From Legionella drozanskii LLAP-1 (GTDB lineage: Bacteria > Pseudomonadota > Gammaproteobacteria > Legionellales > Legionellaceae): 64,000 bases of DNA. A program made the position numbers and the translations under genes. The stretch is from the NCBI RefSeq assembly GCF_001467585.1, contig NZ_LNXY01000027.1, positions 443,988-507,987 of the forward strand, in the 5' to 3' direction. Positions 37,553 through 46,820 of the stretch are shown piece after piece. The stretch's first letter is position 1. Every line of letters begins with the position of its first letter. Below the pieces are notes generated by a model that made no database searches, was not told the DNA's origin, and saw nothing but the letters and a program-made list of their open reading frames with translations.

Positions 37553-37856
37553 TGTTAATTAGTCTTAGTGGAGAATAGATTAATAAAGCAAAAATCCTGC
37601 CTTATTTGTTAGGAATTTTTCGGTTGTTCGGAGTGGTTGAATGGTTAGATAGGCCAGGCGTTTTTCGGTTGAACCGTAGCAAACTGTATTTACGATATCC
37701 CCGCGGCTTGATTGCGGGGTTCATAGATCTTGCTCGCTCTGCTTTCTAGCCCTATTGAAAATGGACCCCATGGTCAAGCAACGGGGTTTCGCCAGATCTA
37801 GCGTTGTTAACAATCTGCCAAGTTTTCATGTGTTTAACTATGGCATTTACAAAAAC
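37553..37856. repeat. Intergenic patchwork of short repeats
   Basis: Gap between the hydrolase gene start and the plaA terminator. It holds TTCGGTTGTTCGG-like and TTTTTCGGTTG motifs (37615-37680), a CCCCGC ... GCGGGG hairpin (37701-37721), and at 37784-37807 the stretch GGGGTTTCGCCAGATCTAGC that recurs near 18655-18690 on the minus strand. No gene supported. Confidence 0.45.
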
Positions 37857-37876
37857 GGTTGGGCCAAGGCCCAACC
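37857..37876 (-). terminator. Terminator of the plaA-like gene
   Basis: Perfect palindrome GGTTGGGCC-AA-GGCCCAACC starting a few bases after the stop codon; in the minus direction it is followed by GTTTTTG, the form of a rho-independent terminator. The same core recurs at 59870 and inside the 33184-33285 element. Confidence 0.7.
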
Positions 37877-37880
37877 TAGC

Positions 37881-38801
37881 TTACTCAGCAAACTCAACTC
37901 CTTCAGCATCCAAATTAGCTCTAGCATATTCAGCTAACAATTTATGAGCTGGGGCTGTAGGATGAACGGGGTCGAAAAAGAAATATCCCTCGCAAATATC
38001 ATCTGAAGCTTTTAATTTTCCTTGGGCTGCAATCCGAATAATGGAATTTCCTGTGGATTTATCAATCTTTGCCGCATAGCAAGTCTCCTTGATATTTGTA
38101 AATCCATAACTCTCAGGAGAATTAAGTAACTTACTCATCTCGCTTTCGACATCTAAATAGATCCACTGCACTCCTGGATCCGTTTCTTTTAACTTATTCA
38201 CAGTCTTACGTAAGAGTAAATTATGTCGTTTGCTAAAAAAAGAGAGCGCTTTTTTCTCTTCAAACTCGCTGGCAATCGGCGTCCTTCCTAAATCAGGAAT
38301 ATTGACAACCATGATATGTTTAGCTCCAGCATTCGCTAAGCGCTTTAGCCCCGCCACGATTCCCCTGTTGACTTCGGTTAAAGTATCTTCTGCGCTTTCT
38401 GGAACACCTAAGTAATTATTCGCTCCAATCCAAACGATATATAAATTATTCTCATCTGCTTTGCCTTGATGAGCGTTCAAATAAATATCAAGTTCCCGTT
38501 TTAAGGTCATTAATACATCACTTTCCTCATCAGAGATCCCTGCACCACCAAACGCATAATCAAATAAATGCTCATTCAGATTCGTGGGAAAATAAGATTC
38601 TGTTAAACGCTCAACCCAAATCGGCCCATTTGAGAAACGGCCTGCAAAATAAGGCGGGGATTGGGGGATTTTACGCCCCATGTATTCATAAAGATTACCA
38701 TTGTCAGACAAGCTATCACCAAAAATAACTATATTATTCAAGGGACTAGCCATAATAAGACTGGAAAATAAAAACGCAAATAAAGTAAATAGGACTCTCA
38801 T
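37881..38801 (-). CDS. plaA: Secreted GDSL lysophospholipase A (PlaA-like)
   Basis: 306-residue SGNH/GDSL hydrolase with a signal peptide (residues 1-18). Block I FGDSLSDNGN holds nucleophile Ser30; GANNY near residue 135 is block III; DPVHPT near residue 277 supplies the catalytic Asp-His. Two cysteines in the C-terminal third could form a disulfide. Legionella PlaA is a lysophospholipase A exported by the Lsp type II system and has the same length and layout, so I use that name; the related GDSL enzymes PlaC and PlaD are longer. The ATG at 38801 follows AAGGTTGCAG; an in-frame TTG five codons upstream is rejected. Confidence 0.8.
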   Translation of the reverse strand: MRVLFTLFAFLFSSLIMASPLNNIVIFGDSLSDNGNLYEYMGRKIPQSPPYFAGRFSNGPIWVERLTESYFPTNLNEHLFDYAFGGAGISDEESDVLMTLKRELDIYLNAHQGKADENNLYIVWIGANNYLGVPESAEDTLTEVNRGIVAGLKRLANAGAKHIMVVNIPDLGRTPIASEFEEKKALSFFSKRHNLLLRKTVNKLKETDPGVQWIYLDVESEMSKLLNSPESYGFTNIKETCYAAKIDKSTGNSIIRIAAQGKLKASDDICEGYFFFDPVHPTAPAHKLLAEYARANLDAEGVEFAE

Positions 38802-39037
38802 CTGCAACCTTATCAATTAGATTCATAAAACGTCGAACGGATTATAATATACAACATCCAAATCACTAGGCAATCAATTTTTTTTACACTATGAATATCT
38901 GAACGACTTTATTAGTGAATCACCCGCCTTCTTGCTTGGCTAAGCCCTTGTTTAGTTTCTGAATCTTTTCCTGATGCAACGCTTTATTCCCAATACCCTA
39001 TAATTTAATTTAAGACACCTCTCATTGAGATAAATTG

Positions 39038-40066
39038 ATGCAAATTTCTCGAACTCTTTTATCTAAGGCTGTAGAGGCAAAAATTATCACTAAGCCCCAG
39101 GCAAATGCCTTGTTCGACTTTATCGAAAATGAATCCAAACAAAGTCCCGATTTTACAATGACTAATGTGCTTTACTATTTAGGAGGATTAATTGCCATTG
39201 GGGCAATGACCTTGTTTATGAATCTTGGTTGGGAAATCTTTGGTGGTTGGGGAATTTTTTATCTGTCCCTGCTCTATGCCATCATTGGTCTATACCTATC
39301 TTCAAAATTTAAGAAAAAAAATCTCGTTATCCCAGCAGGTATATGTGCAACCTTTGTCGTTGCTTTAACCCCTTTAGCGATTTATGGATTGCAACGAGGT
39401 ATGGGTTGGTGGCCTGATGATACCACTTATCGCGATTACCATACTTTCATTAAATGGCATTGGATTTTTATGGAATTGGGTACTTTAATTGTGGGCTTGA
39501 TCTTGGCCTGGATTTATCGCTATCCCTTTATGATTATGCCTATTGCTGTGACGCTTTGGTATATGTCGATGGATCTAACTCCCATGCTTACTGGCGGTGA
39601 TGCTAGTTTTGATCTCAGTTCCAAGGTATCCATGTATTTTGGTTTATTGACTATGCTAATCGCCTTCCTGACTGATATCAAATCACGTCATTCTGCGGAT
39701 TATGCTTTTTGGTTGTATCTTTTCGGGGTAATGGCTTTTTGGGGTGGCTTAACTTGTCAACAATCGGATAGTGAGCTATCAAAATTCTTTTATATGTGTC
39801 TTAATCTGCTCATGATTGGTGTAGGAGTTATCCTAGTTAGGAAAGTTTTCGTCATTTTTGGCGCCTTGGGATGCTGTATATATTTAGGACATCTTGCCTC
39901 TGAAATATTCAAAGATAGCCTACTTTTCCCTTTTGCCCTTTCCTTGATTGGTTTAATTATTATCTATCTTGGAACTTTATGGCAAAAGCATGAAGCGTTA
40001 ATTACGAAAAAAGTCCAATCCATCCTCCCGAAGGCAGTGCGAGAACTATTACAATCGCGACATTAA
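39038..40066 (+). CDS. Polytopic membrane protein, DUF2157-like
   Basis: 342-residue inner-membrane protein with about nine hydrophobic segments after a short cytosolic N-terminal helical region (LLSKAVEAKIITKPQANAL), the layout of DUF2157 proteins. No transport or catalytic motif. Starts at the ATG at 39038 immediately after an in-frame TTG. Function unknown. Followed at 243 bases by an MFS gene. Confidence 0.65.
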   Translation: MQISRTLLSKAVEAKIITKPQANALFDFIENESKQSPDFTMTNVLYYLGGLIAIGAMTLFMNLGWEIFGGWGIFYLSLLYAIIGLYLSSKFKKKNLVIPAGICATFVVALTPLAIYGLQRGMGWWPDDTTYRDYHTFIKWHWIFMELGTLIVGLILAWIYRYPFMIMPIAVTLWYMSMDLTPMLTGGDASFDLSSKVSMYFGLLTMLIAFLTDIKSRHSADYAFWLYLFGVMAFWGGLTCQQSDSELSKFFYMCLNLLMIGVGVILVRKVFVIFGALGCCIYLGHLASEIFKDSLLFPFALSLIGLIIIYLGTLWQKHEALITKKVQSILPKAVRELLQSRH

Positions 40067-40309
40067 ATTGAGCATGCTCGGCCTGACGTATATAAAATTA
40101 AGCTACTCAGGAAAAAAAAGCTTTTCTGATTCTAAAAACTACTGTATAGTTTTTTTATACGCATATTTTCCTGTTTCACAATGCAACTATATCGCCTCAT
40201 CAACATTACAATTATTTCTCGTCCAATTATCGGCTGATAGCCGATCTCATACTCTCACATCAAAATTTATCTCCAAAACCTTTTTAAACACCAAGCGATA
40301 AGGTGACTT

Positions 40310-41593
40310 ATGACTTACCAGAAAAACAATTACCTCCCCTACTCCATGTGGCTTTTGCCCCTACTCTTTTTTGCTTACCAATTTATCTTGCGCTTATGGC
40401 CAGGCTTGATGATGCAGCAAATTATGAGTCAATTTTCTATTAATGCCAGTCATTTTGGTTTTCTTGCCGCACTCTATTATTATGGCTATTCTGGTATGCA
40501 AATTCCTGCTGCTATTCTGCTTGAACGCTTTAGCGCTCGCTCGGTAATTTGTGTCTTTGCTTTGCTTTGTGGTATCGCTACTCTAACGTTCACCTACACC
40601 AATAATTGGTATCTCGCCTGCCTAAGCCGTCTATTGGTCGGTGCTGGTTCGGCAATTGGTTTTCTTGGGGTCTCTAAGGTTGTATCGGAATGGTTCCCAA
40701 AAAATCGCTATGCCAGAATGGTAGGTCTCTCCTTTAGTTTTGGCCTTCTTGGCGCAATTTATGGGGGTAAACCCATCAGCTTACTCATTGCAAATTATAG
40801 TTGGCAAAGCGTGGCCAGTTGTTTAGCTGTAACTGCAATTTTACTTGGTTTTATCGTTTATTTTTTCTTGTCGACTCCTGGTCAAAACCAGGGTTCAAGC
40901 ACCGAAAATCAATTCAAACTTGGGTATTTTAAAACTCTACTTTCGTCGCCGCTCATATGGCTTTTAGCGATCGCTAATTTTCTGATGGTAGGATCCTTAG
41001 AAGGCTTTGCTGATGTTTGGGGGGTTTCCTACCTTATGACAGCCTTTCACTTACCTAAGGGAGATGCGGCACAATTAGTTTCGTTTATTTTTGTCGGTAT
41101 GTTGTTTGGCGGTCCGTTGCTGGCCTTTCTTAGCAATCGATTTGGTAATTATTTAACGATAAGCTTAGCTGGCGTACTGATGGCGATTGTCTTCTTATTA
41201 TTGCTATCCACTTCAGAATATAACTGGTTTTGGTTTGCCGGCTTATTCTTTGTCATTGGTATCATGTGCTGTTATCAAGTCATTGTTTTTGCTGCTGGCG
41301 CCGACTTAGTTAGCCCCAAGCTATTGGGCGTTACGGTTGCTTTTCTCAACTGCATAAATATGCTGGGCGGCTCGTTTTTCCACACACTTATTGGACATCT
41401 TATGGATTCCACCTGGGCCGGCGAAATGAGCAATGAAGGATTAAGGTTATACACTTTGAACTCTTATTATTCATCCTTGATTATGATTCCTTATTGCGCA
41501 ATACTTGGAGCTTGCCTGTGTGGACTTCTTGGTTATTTGTTACGTAATCAACGAGGGCTAGAGCAACCAAAATTAAGTGTTGTGGAGCTTTGA
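40310..41593 (+). CDS. Major facilitator superfamily transporter
   Basis: 427-residue protein with twelve predicted membrane segments. The N-terminal motif (FILRLWPGLMMQQIMSQF, then LYYYGYSGMQIPAAILLERF) is that of the anion:cation/phthalate-like MFS group, to which several Legionella nutrient transporters (Pht-type) are related. Substrate cannot be read. AAGGTGACTT lies directly before the ATG. Not obviously linked to the upstream membrane protein. Confidence 0.85.
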   Translation: MTYQKNNYLPYSMWLLPLLFFAYQFILRLWPGLMMQQIMSQFSINASHFGFLAALYYYGYSGMQIPAAILLERFSARSVICVFALLCGIATLTFTYTNNWYLACLSRLLVGAGSAIGFLGVSKVVSEWFPKNRYARMVGLSFSFGLLGAIYGGKPISLLIANYSWQSVASCLAVTAILLGFIVYFFLSTPGQNQGSSTENQFKLGYFKTLLSSPLIWLLAIANFLMVGSLEGFADVWGVSYLMTAFHLPKGDAAQLVSFIFVGMLFGGPLLAFLSNRFGNYLTISLAGVLMAIVFLLLLSTSEYNWFWFAGLFFVIGIMCCYQVIVFAAGADLVSPKLLGVTVAFLNCINMLGGSFFHTLIGHLMDSTWAGEMSNEGLRLYTLNSYYSSLIMIPYCAILGACLCGLLGYLLRNQRGLEQPKLSVVEL

Positions 41594-41663
41594 AAGGCAA
41601 GTTTATACACGAGGCAACTGTCTCTTGCAGGGAAGCTCTTTAAAGGCTCAAGCCACGCTGTTT

Positions 41664-41682
41664 GCCCCCGGAAAGCGGGGGC
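41664..41682. repeat. GC-rich hairpin after the MFS gene
   Basis: GCCCCC ... GGGGGC arms around a short GAAA-containing loop, about 70 bases after the MFS stop. Resembles the hairpin at 30723-30747. Could act as terminator. Confidence 0.45.
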
Positions 41683-41748
41683 TAGGAACTGTCTAGCTCG
41701 CGTAGCAACTGACTTGAAGACAGATGCTACAATATTTGCAGAAATTCG

Positions 41749-42438
41749 TTAAGTGATATTAAACAAGGACCGCTGTGAAGCATCGATAGCAGTTGAAATA
41801 TCTTCATCCGAGTATTCTGGAGCTGGCTTAAGCGCAGCTTCCGCAGGGCGATTTCCTCCAACGCAACCAAATTGACTATGTCTATTCTTACCAACGCTGA
41901 TTTGACTCTCAACGTTGATGTGGACCTGCATTGGATAATTGTTTAGTGTTCTAAAAAGTCTATTCGCTATAGTTTCAGTATAGTTATGTTCTACCTGCTT
42001 AAGGTAACGATATAAATAGGAAAACTCCCTTGGCATATCAATATAAGCGTCTGTCTTATGGATGCCATTCTGTAATGCGTTACCATAAAGTTGATCTAAT
42101 GTTTCGAGCTTTTTTAAAGCGACTCGGTGAATTAAGGTGGCTTTTGTAAGATCTCCTTTCAAAATGCATTCATTGCAATCTTCCATCAACTGATAAGCAT
42201 CAGCCATATATACCGTATTGATTAAACCATAATAGCTTAGTAAAGTAGCATGGAGTTGCGCATTGAACCCCTCCTCTGCCCCATAAACACTACTTTCAGT
42301 TCTATAAAAAGAGCTACGTTTCAACAGCTTAAATATATCCTGAAGATGTATATTCGCTGCTGTGAAGTTAGCTGATTTACAGAGTATTCTAGTTTCATTA
42401 ATTTTTTTTTCTAACTGGGCAAGATAAGTTAAGTACAT
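41749..42438 (-). CDS. Unknown helical protein
   Basis: 229-residue soluble, mostly helical protein with no family I recognise. Residues 1-130 look like paired helices with many Leu and Tyr; the last ~60 residues are less structured and include EYSDEDIS before a hydrophobic-ending tail, which weakly resembles a Dot/Icm signal. No signal peptide or membrane segment. The start ATG at 42438 has only an A/G-rich AAAAGAAA before it. Lies alone between an MFS gene and the DEAD-box gene. Confidence 0.55.
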   Translation of the reverse strand: MYLTYLAQLEKKINETRILCKSANFTAANIHLQDIFKLLKRSSFYRTESSVYGAEEGFNAQLHATLLSYYGLINTVYMADAYQLMEDCNECILKGDLTKATLIHRVALKKLETLDQLYGNALQNGIHKTDAYIDMPREFSYLYRYLKQVEHNYTETIANRLFRTLNNYPMQVHINVESQISVGKNRHSQFGCVGGNRPAEAALKPAPEYSDEDISTAIDASQRSLFNIT

Positions 42439-42604
42439 TTTCTTTTAGAGGTTGATGAAAAGATGCACATCATATAGAGAAAACCTTAAGGGAAGATTAA
42501 GGCGTTATAGCTCGCTTAGTAGCGAGCTATCAATGAGGATGCTTTTTTTGCGCAATGACTAGCTTGAAGTTCCAACACTAGCGCTCTTCGAGAGGCATAA
42601 AAGA

Positions 42605-44299
42605 TTAATTTTTTTCCTGCGTAGCGCCTAAAGAAGTCAATTTTAATTGTCTACCACAAACCCATGCCTTATTTAAATCTTGGAAGACTTCTTTTGACAT
42701 ACCTTTAGGCAGGCGTACTGTCGAATGATCATCATGAATTTTTAATCCTGTAATAAAGCGGCTTTGCAATCCTGCTTCATTGGCGATTGCACCGACAATA
42801 TTACCTGGTTTTACCCCATGAACTCGGCCAACCTCAAGACGGAATAATTCTTGCGGGTGATCGTCACGGAAATTCTTTTTATCGACTTTTCCACGCTCAC
42901 TCATTCCTCGACTTGAGCCACCACGACCGGTTTTAAATTCGCCATCCCTAACTCGCGCTTCTTTAGCAGCACGGGGAGCTTTTGGAAATTCCTGCTGCCA
43001 AGGCTTATCTTGATTAAGCAGAAGCGCAAGTGCTGCCGCTACATCCACTGGTGATACTTCGTTATTCTTAAGAAATTCTTCAATAATCCGCTGATAAGCA
43101 GGAAGATTTTCATGCTGCAAACGTGAAGTAATATTCGCCATAAATCGCTGCTGTCGCGCGACTTGAATCATGTGATCATTAGGCACATTAATTTTTTCAA
43201 TACGCTGACGAGTATGACGCTCAATAGTATTTAAAATACGTGACTCTTTAGGTGTGATAAACAAAACCGTCACCCCACTTCGTCCCGCTCTTCCTGTACG
43301 TCCTATGCGATGCACGTAAGTTTCACAATCATGAGGAACGTCATAGTTAATAACATGAGTAACACGTTCAACGTCTAAGCCACGAGCAGCAACGTCTGTT
43401 GCAACGAGAATATCAATTGCACCTTGTCTAAATTGCGCAATAATTCGCTCGCGCAACGCTTGAGTGATGTCACCATGGATTGCCATAGCGCGATAGCCTT
43501 GTTGCTGTAACAACTCAGCGACTTCTTCAGTGCTGCTTTTAGTACGCACGAAAACGATGACGCCTTGATAATCTTCAACAGACAAGACACGAAGCAAGGT
43601 ATCTGGTTTCTGAGCTACAGAAGCAAAGACAAAACGTTGTTCAATGCTTTTTACTGTAGCGGTATCTGCGCGGATTTCTACGGAGACAGGGTCATTCAAA
43701 TAATTATTCGCGATTTGACGAATCTGATGAGGCATTGTTGCTGAAAATAAGGCCATTTGTTTTGCAGCAGGTAATTTAGAGAGAATTGCTTCGACATCCT
43801 CAATAAATCCCATACGCAACATTTCATCAGCTTCATCAAGAACAAACGTAGAAAGTTGACCAAGTTGTAAGGTTCCGCGATCAATGTGATCCAGAATTCG
43901 GCCTGGAGTACCTACTACAACTTGCGCTCCATCACGTAATTGCTTTAATTGACGGCGGTAATCTTGACCACCACAAAGAACAGAAACGGTAATGTTCTGA
44001 CGAGCACTTAACAACTCAAATTGCTCAGCAACCTGAATGGCAAGTTCGCGAGTTGGCGCTAAAATTAAGGCCTGCGTCGCTGATGAAGAATGTGACATAT
44101 TTTGGAGAATAGGCAATGCGAAAGCAGCCGTCTTACCCGTACCTGTTTGCGCCTGAGCGATTAAGTCACGGCCTTGAAGTAATAAAGGAATAGTTTGTGC
44201 CTGAATTGGAGAAGGTGTTTTAAACTTCATATCCTCAAGTGCTTTTAATATATTATTAGATAAATTGAGGTCTGCGAAGTTTAGAGATTGTTGTGTCAT
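42605..44299 (-). CDS. deaD: DEAD-box RNA helicase (DeaD/CsdA type)
   Basis: ATP-dependent RNA helicase acting in ribosome assembly and mRNA decay, usually cold-induced. 564 residues. Q motif upstream of AQTGTGKT (motif I), PTRELA, DEAD (LDEADEML), SAT, and HRIGRTGRAGR (motif VI) are all present. A DbpA-like RNA-binding domain with a basic, Gly/Arg-rich linker (RGGSSRGMSERG) forms the C-terminus. This order identifies the DeaD subgroup rather than RhlE or SrmB. The ATG at 44299 follows TGGAAC; ten upstream in-frame residues are excluded. Confidence 0.92.
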   Translation of the reverse strand: MTQQSLNFADLNLSNNILKALEDMKFKTPSPIQAQTIPLLLQGRDLIAQAQTGTGKTAAFALPILQNMSHSSSATQALILAPTRELAIQVAEQFELLSARQNITVSVLCGGQDYRRQLKQLRDGAQVVVGTPGRILDHIDRGTLQLGQLSTFVLDEADEMLRMGFIEDVEAILSKLPAAKQMALFSATMPHQIRQIANNYLNDPVSVEIRADTATVKSIEQRFVFASVAQKPDTLLRVLSVEDYQGVIVFVRTKSSTEEVAELLQQQGYRAMAIHGDITQALRERIIAQFRQGAIDILVATDVAARGLDVERVTHVINYDVPHDCETYVHRIGRTGRAGRSGVTVLFITPKESRILNTIERHTRQRIEKINVPNDHMIQVARQQRFMANITSRLQHENLPAYQRIIEEFLKNNEVSPVDVAAALALLLNQDKPWQQEFPKAPRAAKEARVRDGEFKTGRGGSSRGMSERGKVDKKNFRDDHPQELFRLEVGRVHGVKPGNIVGAIANEAGLQSRFITGLKIHDDHSTVRLPKGMSKEVFQDLNKAWVCGRQLKLTSLGATQEKN

Positions 44300-44480
44300 A
44301 TGAAGTTCCAAAAATAAAGCAATAATCAAAAAATGGGTTTAGTAATGTAAAATTTGCTCACTATAATAACAAAATATGCAAGATTATGCACGAAATTTTA
44401 TTCTTTACCCCTCAGAATAGACTGAACAAAAAGAGAAAATCTGCAATTGCTCAACCGATTCGGCTGCGAAAATACCATCC

Positions 44481-45602
44481 TCAGCCTTTGATTTTTCGGG
44501 GCCTCATGGAATTTATTTCATCTCTTTGCATTTTGGCAAGATACATTGCTCGATCTGCTAGCATCATTAATTCCTCAATTGATTGAGTATCATCGGGATA
44601 AGTTGCCAATCCTATGCTAATCGAGCTGTAAAAGTCTTTATTTTTAAACTTAAAGACTTGTTTGAAGGCATGTTTAATTCGTTTAGTAATGACTTCTGAA
44701 ATTTTTTCGCCCCGGGAGTGTACTACAATTGCAGTGAATTCGTCTCCTCCTAATCGCGCAATAAAATCAGCCTCACGAAAACAGCCTCTTAGCCGTCTTG
44801 CCGTTTCTGCAAGTAAATAATCACCTGCATCGTGGCCCCAATGATCATTGATATGTTTCAGATTATCAAGATCCATAAAAAAAATAGTGACACAGTGTTG
44901 ATGAGATAGAGAAGCAACAATCGCCTCTAAATTAAATTTAAAATATTGCCGATTGGGTAAATCAGTGAGTTCATCAAAACAGGCCAAATAATGATACTTG
45001 TCTTTTTCAAGCTGTAAAGAGTAATTTCTATTGTATAATAATTGTTCATAGCGCTTACTTTCACGCATTAAACTGTCTAGCGTGGTAGCAATGATTACAA
45101 AGGCGAATAAATGGTTAACCCACTCAATAACCGACAAATAAGTGTCAGGAATAGAATAGTAAGGAGGGATTGAAACGATTCTGCATCCAACAATAATTAG
45201 AAAAACTAGTATTGAATATACATATAACCCAGAGCGTCCCACAAGCGCCACACTGAGGACAGGTATAATATAAAACCAGACTGAAAAAGTTGCCCCTATT
45301 CCTCGCACTAGATAATTAGCGATCAAAACCGTTAAAAAGATAATTAAAGTGATCACATGCCCGCAAAACAATGTGTTTTTACTGCGAATTAGTAGGTACA
45401 AATTCCCCAAGCCTAAGAGAGTTGCCGTACCAATTAGCGCCACTAAATACCAAAGCTTTAAAGAAATATAAATATATAAGCCAAGAGCGCAAATAATAAA
45501 GAATTCAACAGTTATATACTGAATTATATAATATTGACGACGATGAGCTTCTATTAAGTCAGAATTACTCTTGTACTTAAAAATGCTATTCTGTCCTTGC
45601 AT
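44481..45602 (-). CDS. Membrane-bound diguanylate cyclase (GGDEF)
   Basis: 373-residue protein. Residues about 22-185 contain six hydrophobic segments forming an uncharacterised membrane sensor, followed by a GGDEF domain (about 205-365). The active site GGDEF is at about residues 285-289 and an RxxD inhibitory site (READ) precedes it, so cyclic-di-GMP synthesis with product inhibition is expected. AAGGACTTT lies before the ATG. Transcribed alone. Confidence 0.9.
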   Translation of the reverse strand: MQGQNSIFKYKSNSDLIEAHRRQYYIIQYITVEFFIICALGLYIYISLKLWYLVALIGTATLLGLGNLYLLIRSKNTLFCGHVITLIIFLTVLIANYLVRGIGATFSVWFYIIPVLSVALVGRSGLYVYSILVFLIIVGCRIVSIPPYYSIPDTYLSVIEWVNHLFAFVIIATTLDSLMRESKRYEQLLYNRNYSLQLEKDKYHYLACFDELTDLPNRQYFKFNLEAIVASLSHQHCVTIFFMDLDNLKHINDHWGHDAGDYLLAETARRLRGCFREADFIARLGGDEFTAIVVHSRGEKISEVITKRIKHAFKQVFKFKNKDFYSSISIGLATYPDDTQSIEELMMLADRAMYLAKMQRDEINSMRPRKIKG

Positions 45603-45814
45603 AAAGTCCTTTTAATTTCATCGGGGATTTAAGGAGGTTGCTCTATTAATTATGAACCTAAATCAGGGATGGAGCAAATTGCGCAATAATTTAACAATTT
45701 AACGACGCATTGACAAGAGACCCAGTACTCAATTTAGCAAAAATGGTCAAATTTTTGTTTCACTAAGCAATTAACATTTGTTTTGTAATTAAGTGAATCT
45801 GAATCGAGAAAACT

Positions 45815-46663
45815 ATGAATTATGAACATCAATTAGAAAAAGTCATTGCCTTTATCGGGAAACATCTTGATGAAAAACTGACTCTAAGCCAATTGAGTGA
45901 TCTGGCCTGCTTTTCAAAATATCATTTTCATCGCTTATTTACGGTCTATACAGGCTTATCTTTACAGCAATATATTCGATGGCTGCGGTTAAAACGAGCG
46001 GCCCATCAATTACTGATTAATAGAGATAAAACAATTATTGAAATTGCAGTCAATGCGGGTTTTGAATCTCATGAAGCATTCGCTCGTGCATTCAAACAGA
46101 GTTGTGGTATGAGTCCTAAAGCATTTCGCTTGCATTCAAACTGGCAGCTCTGGGAGAAACAACCCTATTGTTTGCCTAAACAAGGTGAAATAATGATGAA
46201 GGTCCTAATTAAAAACATGGATGCTAAACGTTTGGCAGCCGTAGAGCATCGCGGTTCCCCTGAAAAGTTACAATCTAGCGTCAATAAGTTGATTAACTGG
46301 GCAAAATCTCAAGCGATGAACCTAAAACCAAAAGCGGGAGAATCGTTTGGCTTTGCTTATGATGATCCAAAGACAACGTTGCCAGCCGATTTTCGCTTCG
46401 ATTTGGCGATTAAAGTACCAGAACAATTAAAACTCGAAGGCGAGGTCATTGAAAAACGTCTACCCGCTGGCCGATATGCAGTAGCAGTACATAAAGGCTC
46501 ACGAGATTTAATTGGTGATACCGTCTATGGCTTGTATCGGGACTGGCTTCCTAAATCAGGTGAGGAATTAGGTGATTTACCCTGTATTTTTTGTTATTAC
46601 AACTTCGACCATGAAGTGGCTGAAACCGAATTACTTACAGAGTGTTGGTTATTACTCAAGTAG
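45815..46663 (+). CDS. AraC-family regulator with GyrI-like effector domain
   Basis: 282-residue transcription regulator. Residues about 5-110 form the two-helix-turn-helix AraC DNA-binding domain (LSQLSDLACFSKYHFHRLF, and GFESHEAFARAFKQ in the second unit). Residues about 128-282 are a GyrI-like small-molecule-binding domain as in Rob and BmrR-type regulators. This fusion is usually linked to response to amphipathic drugs or antibiotics. Ligand and targets cannot be read. A perfect inverted repeat follows the gene. Confidence 0.88.
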   Translation: MNYEHQLEKVIAFIGKHLDEKLTLSQLSDLACFSKYHFHRLFTVYTGLSLQQYIRWLRLKRAAHQLLINRDKTIIEIAVNAGFESHEAFARAFKQSCGMSPKAFRLHSNWQLWEKQPYCLPKQGEIMMKVLIKNMDAKRLAAVEHRGSPEKLQSSVNKLINWAKSQAMNLKPKAGESFGFAYDDPKTTLPADFRFDLAIKVPEQLKLEGEVIEKRLPAGRYAVAVHKGSRDLIGDTVYGLYRDWLPKSGEELGDLPCIFCYYNFDHEVAETELLTECWLLLK

Positions 46664-46679
46664 CGCTGTTAGATTAAGA

Positions 46680-46710
46680 CGAATGAAGTCACTTAAAGTG
46701 ACTTCATTCG
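46680..46710 (+). terminator. Inverted repeat after the AraC/GyrI gene
   Basis: A 15-bp perfect inverted repeat (CGAATGAAGTCACTT and its complement, one base between) starts 17 bases after the stop codon. No T run follows, so it may be a terminator or an operator-like palindrome. Confidence 0.5.
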
Positions 46711-46820
46711 CTCGGAATTAACATTTCATTTCCAATGAGCTGTTTAACCAAAAATGCATTTGTTGACTCAAAGCCCATGCTGTATTAATATTGAGCCATT
46801 TTCACCTATGGATAATTGAC

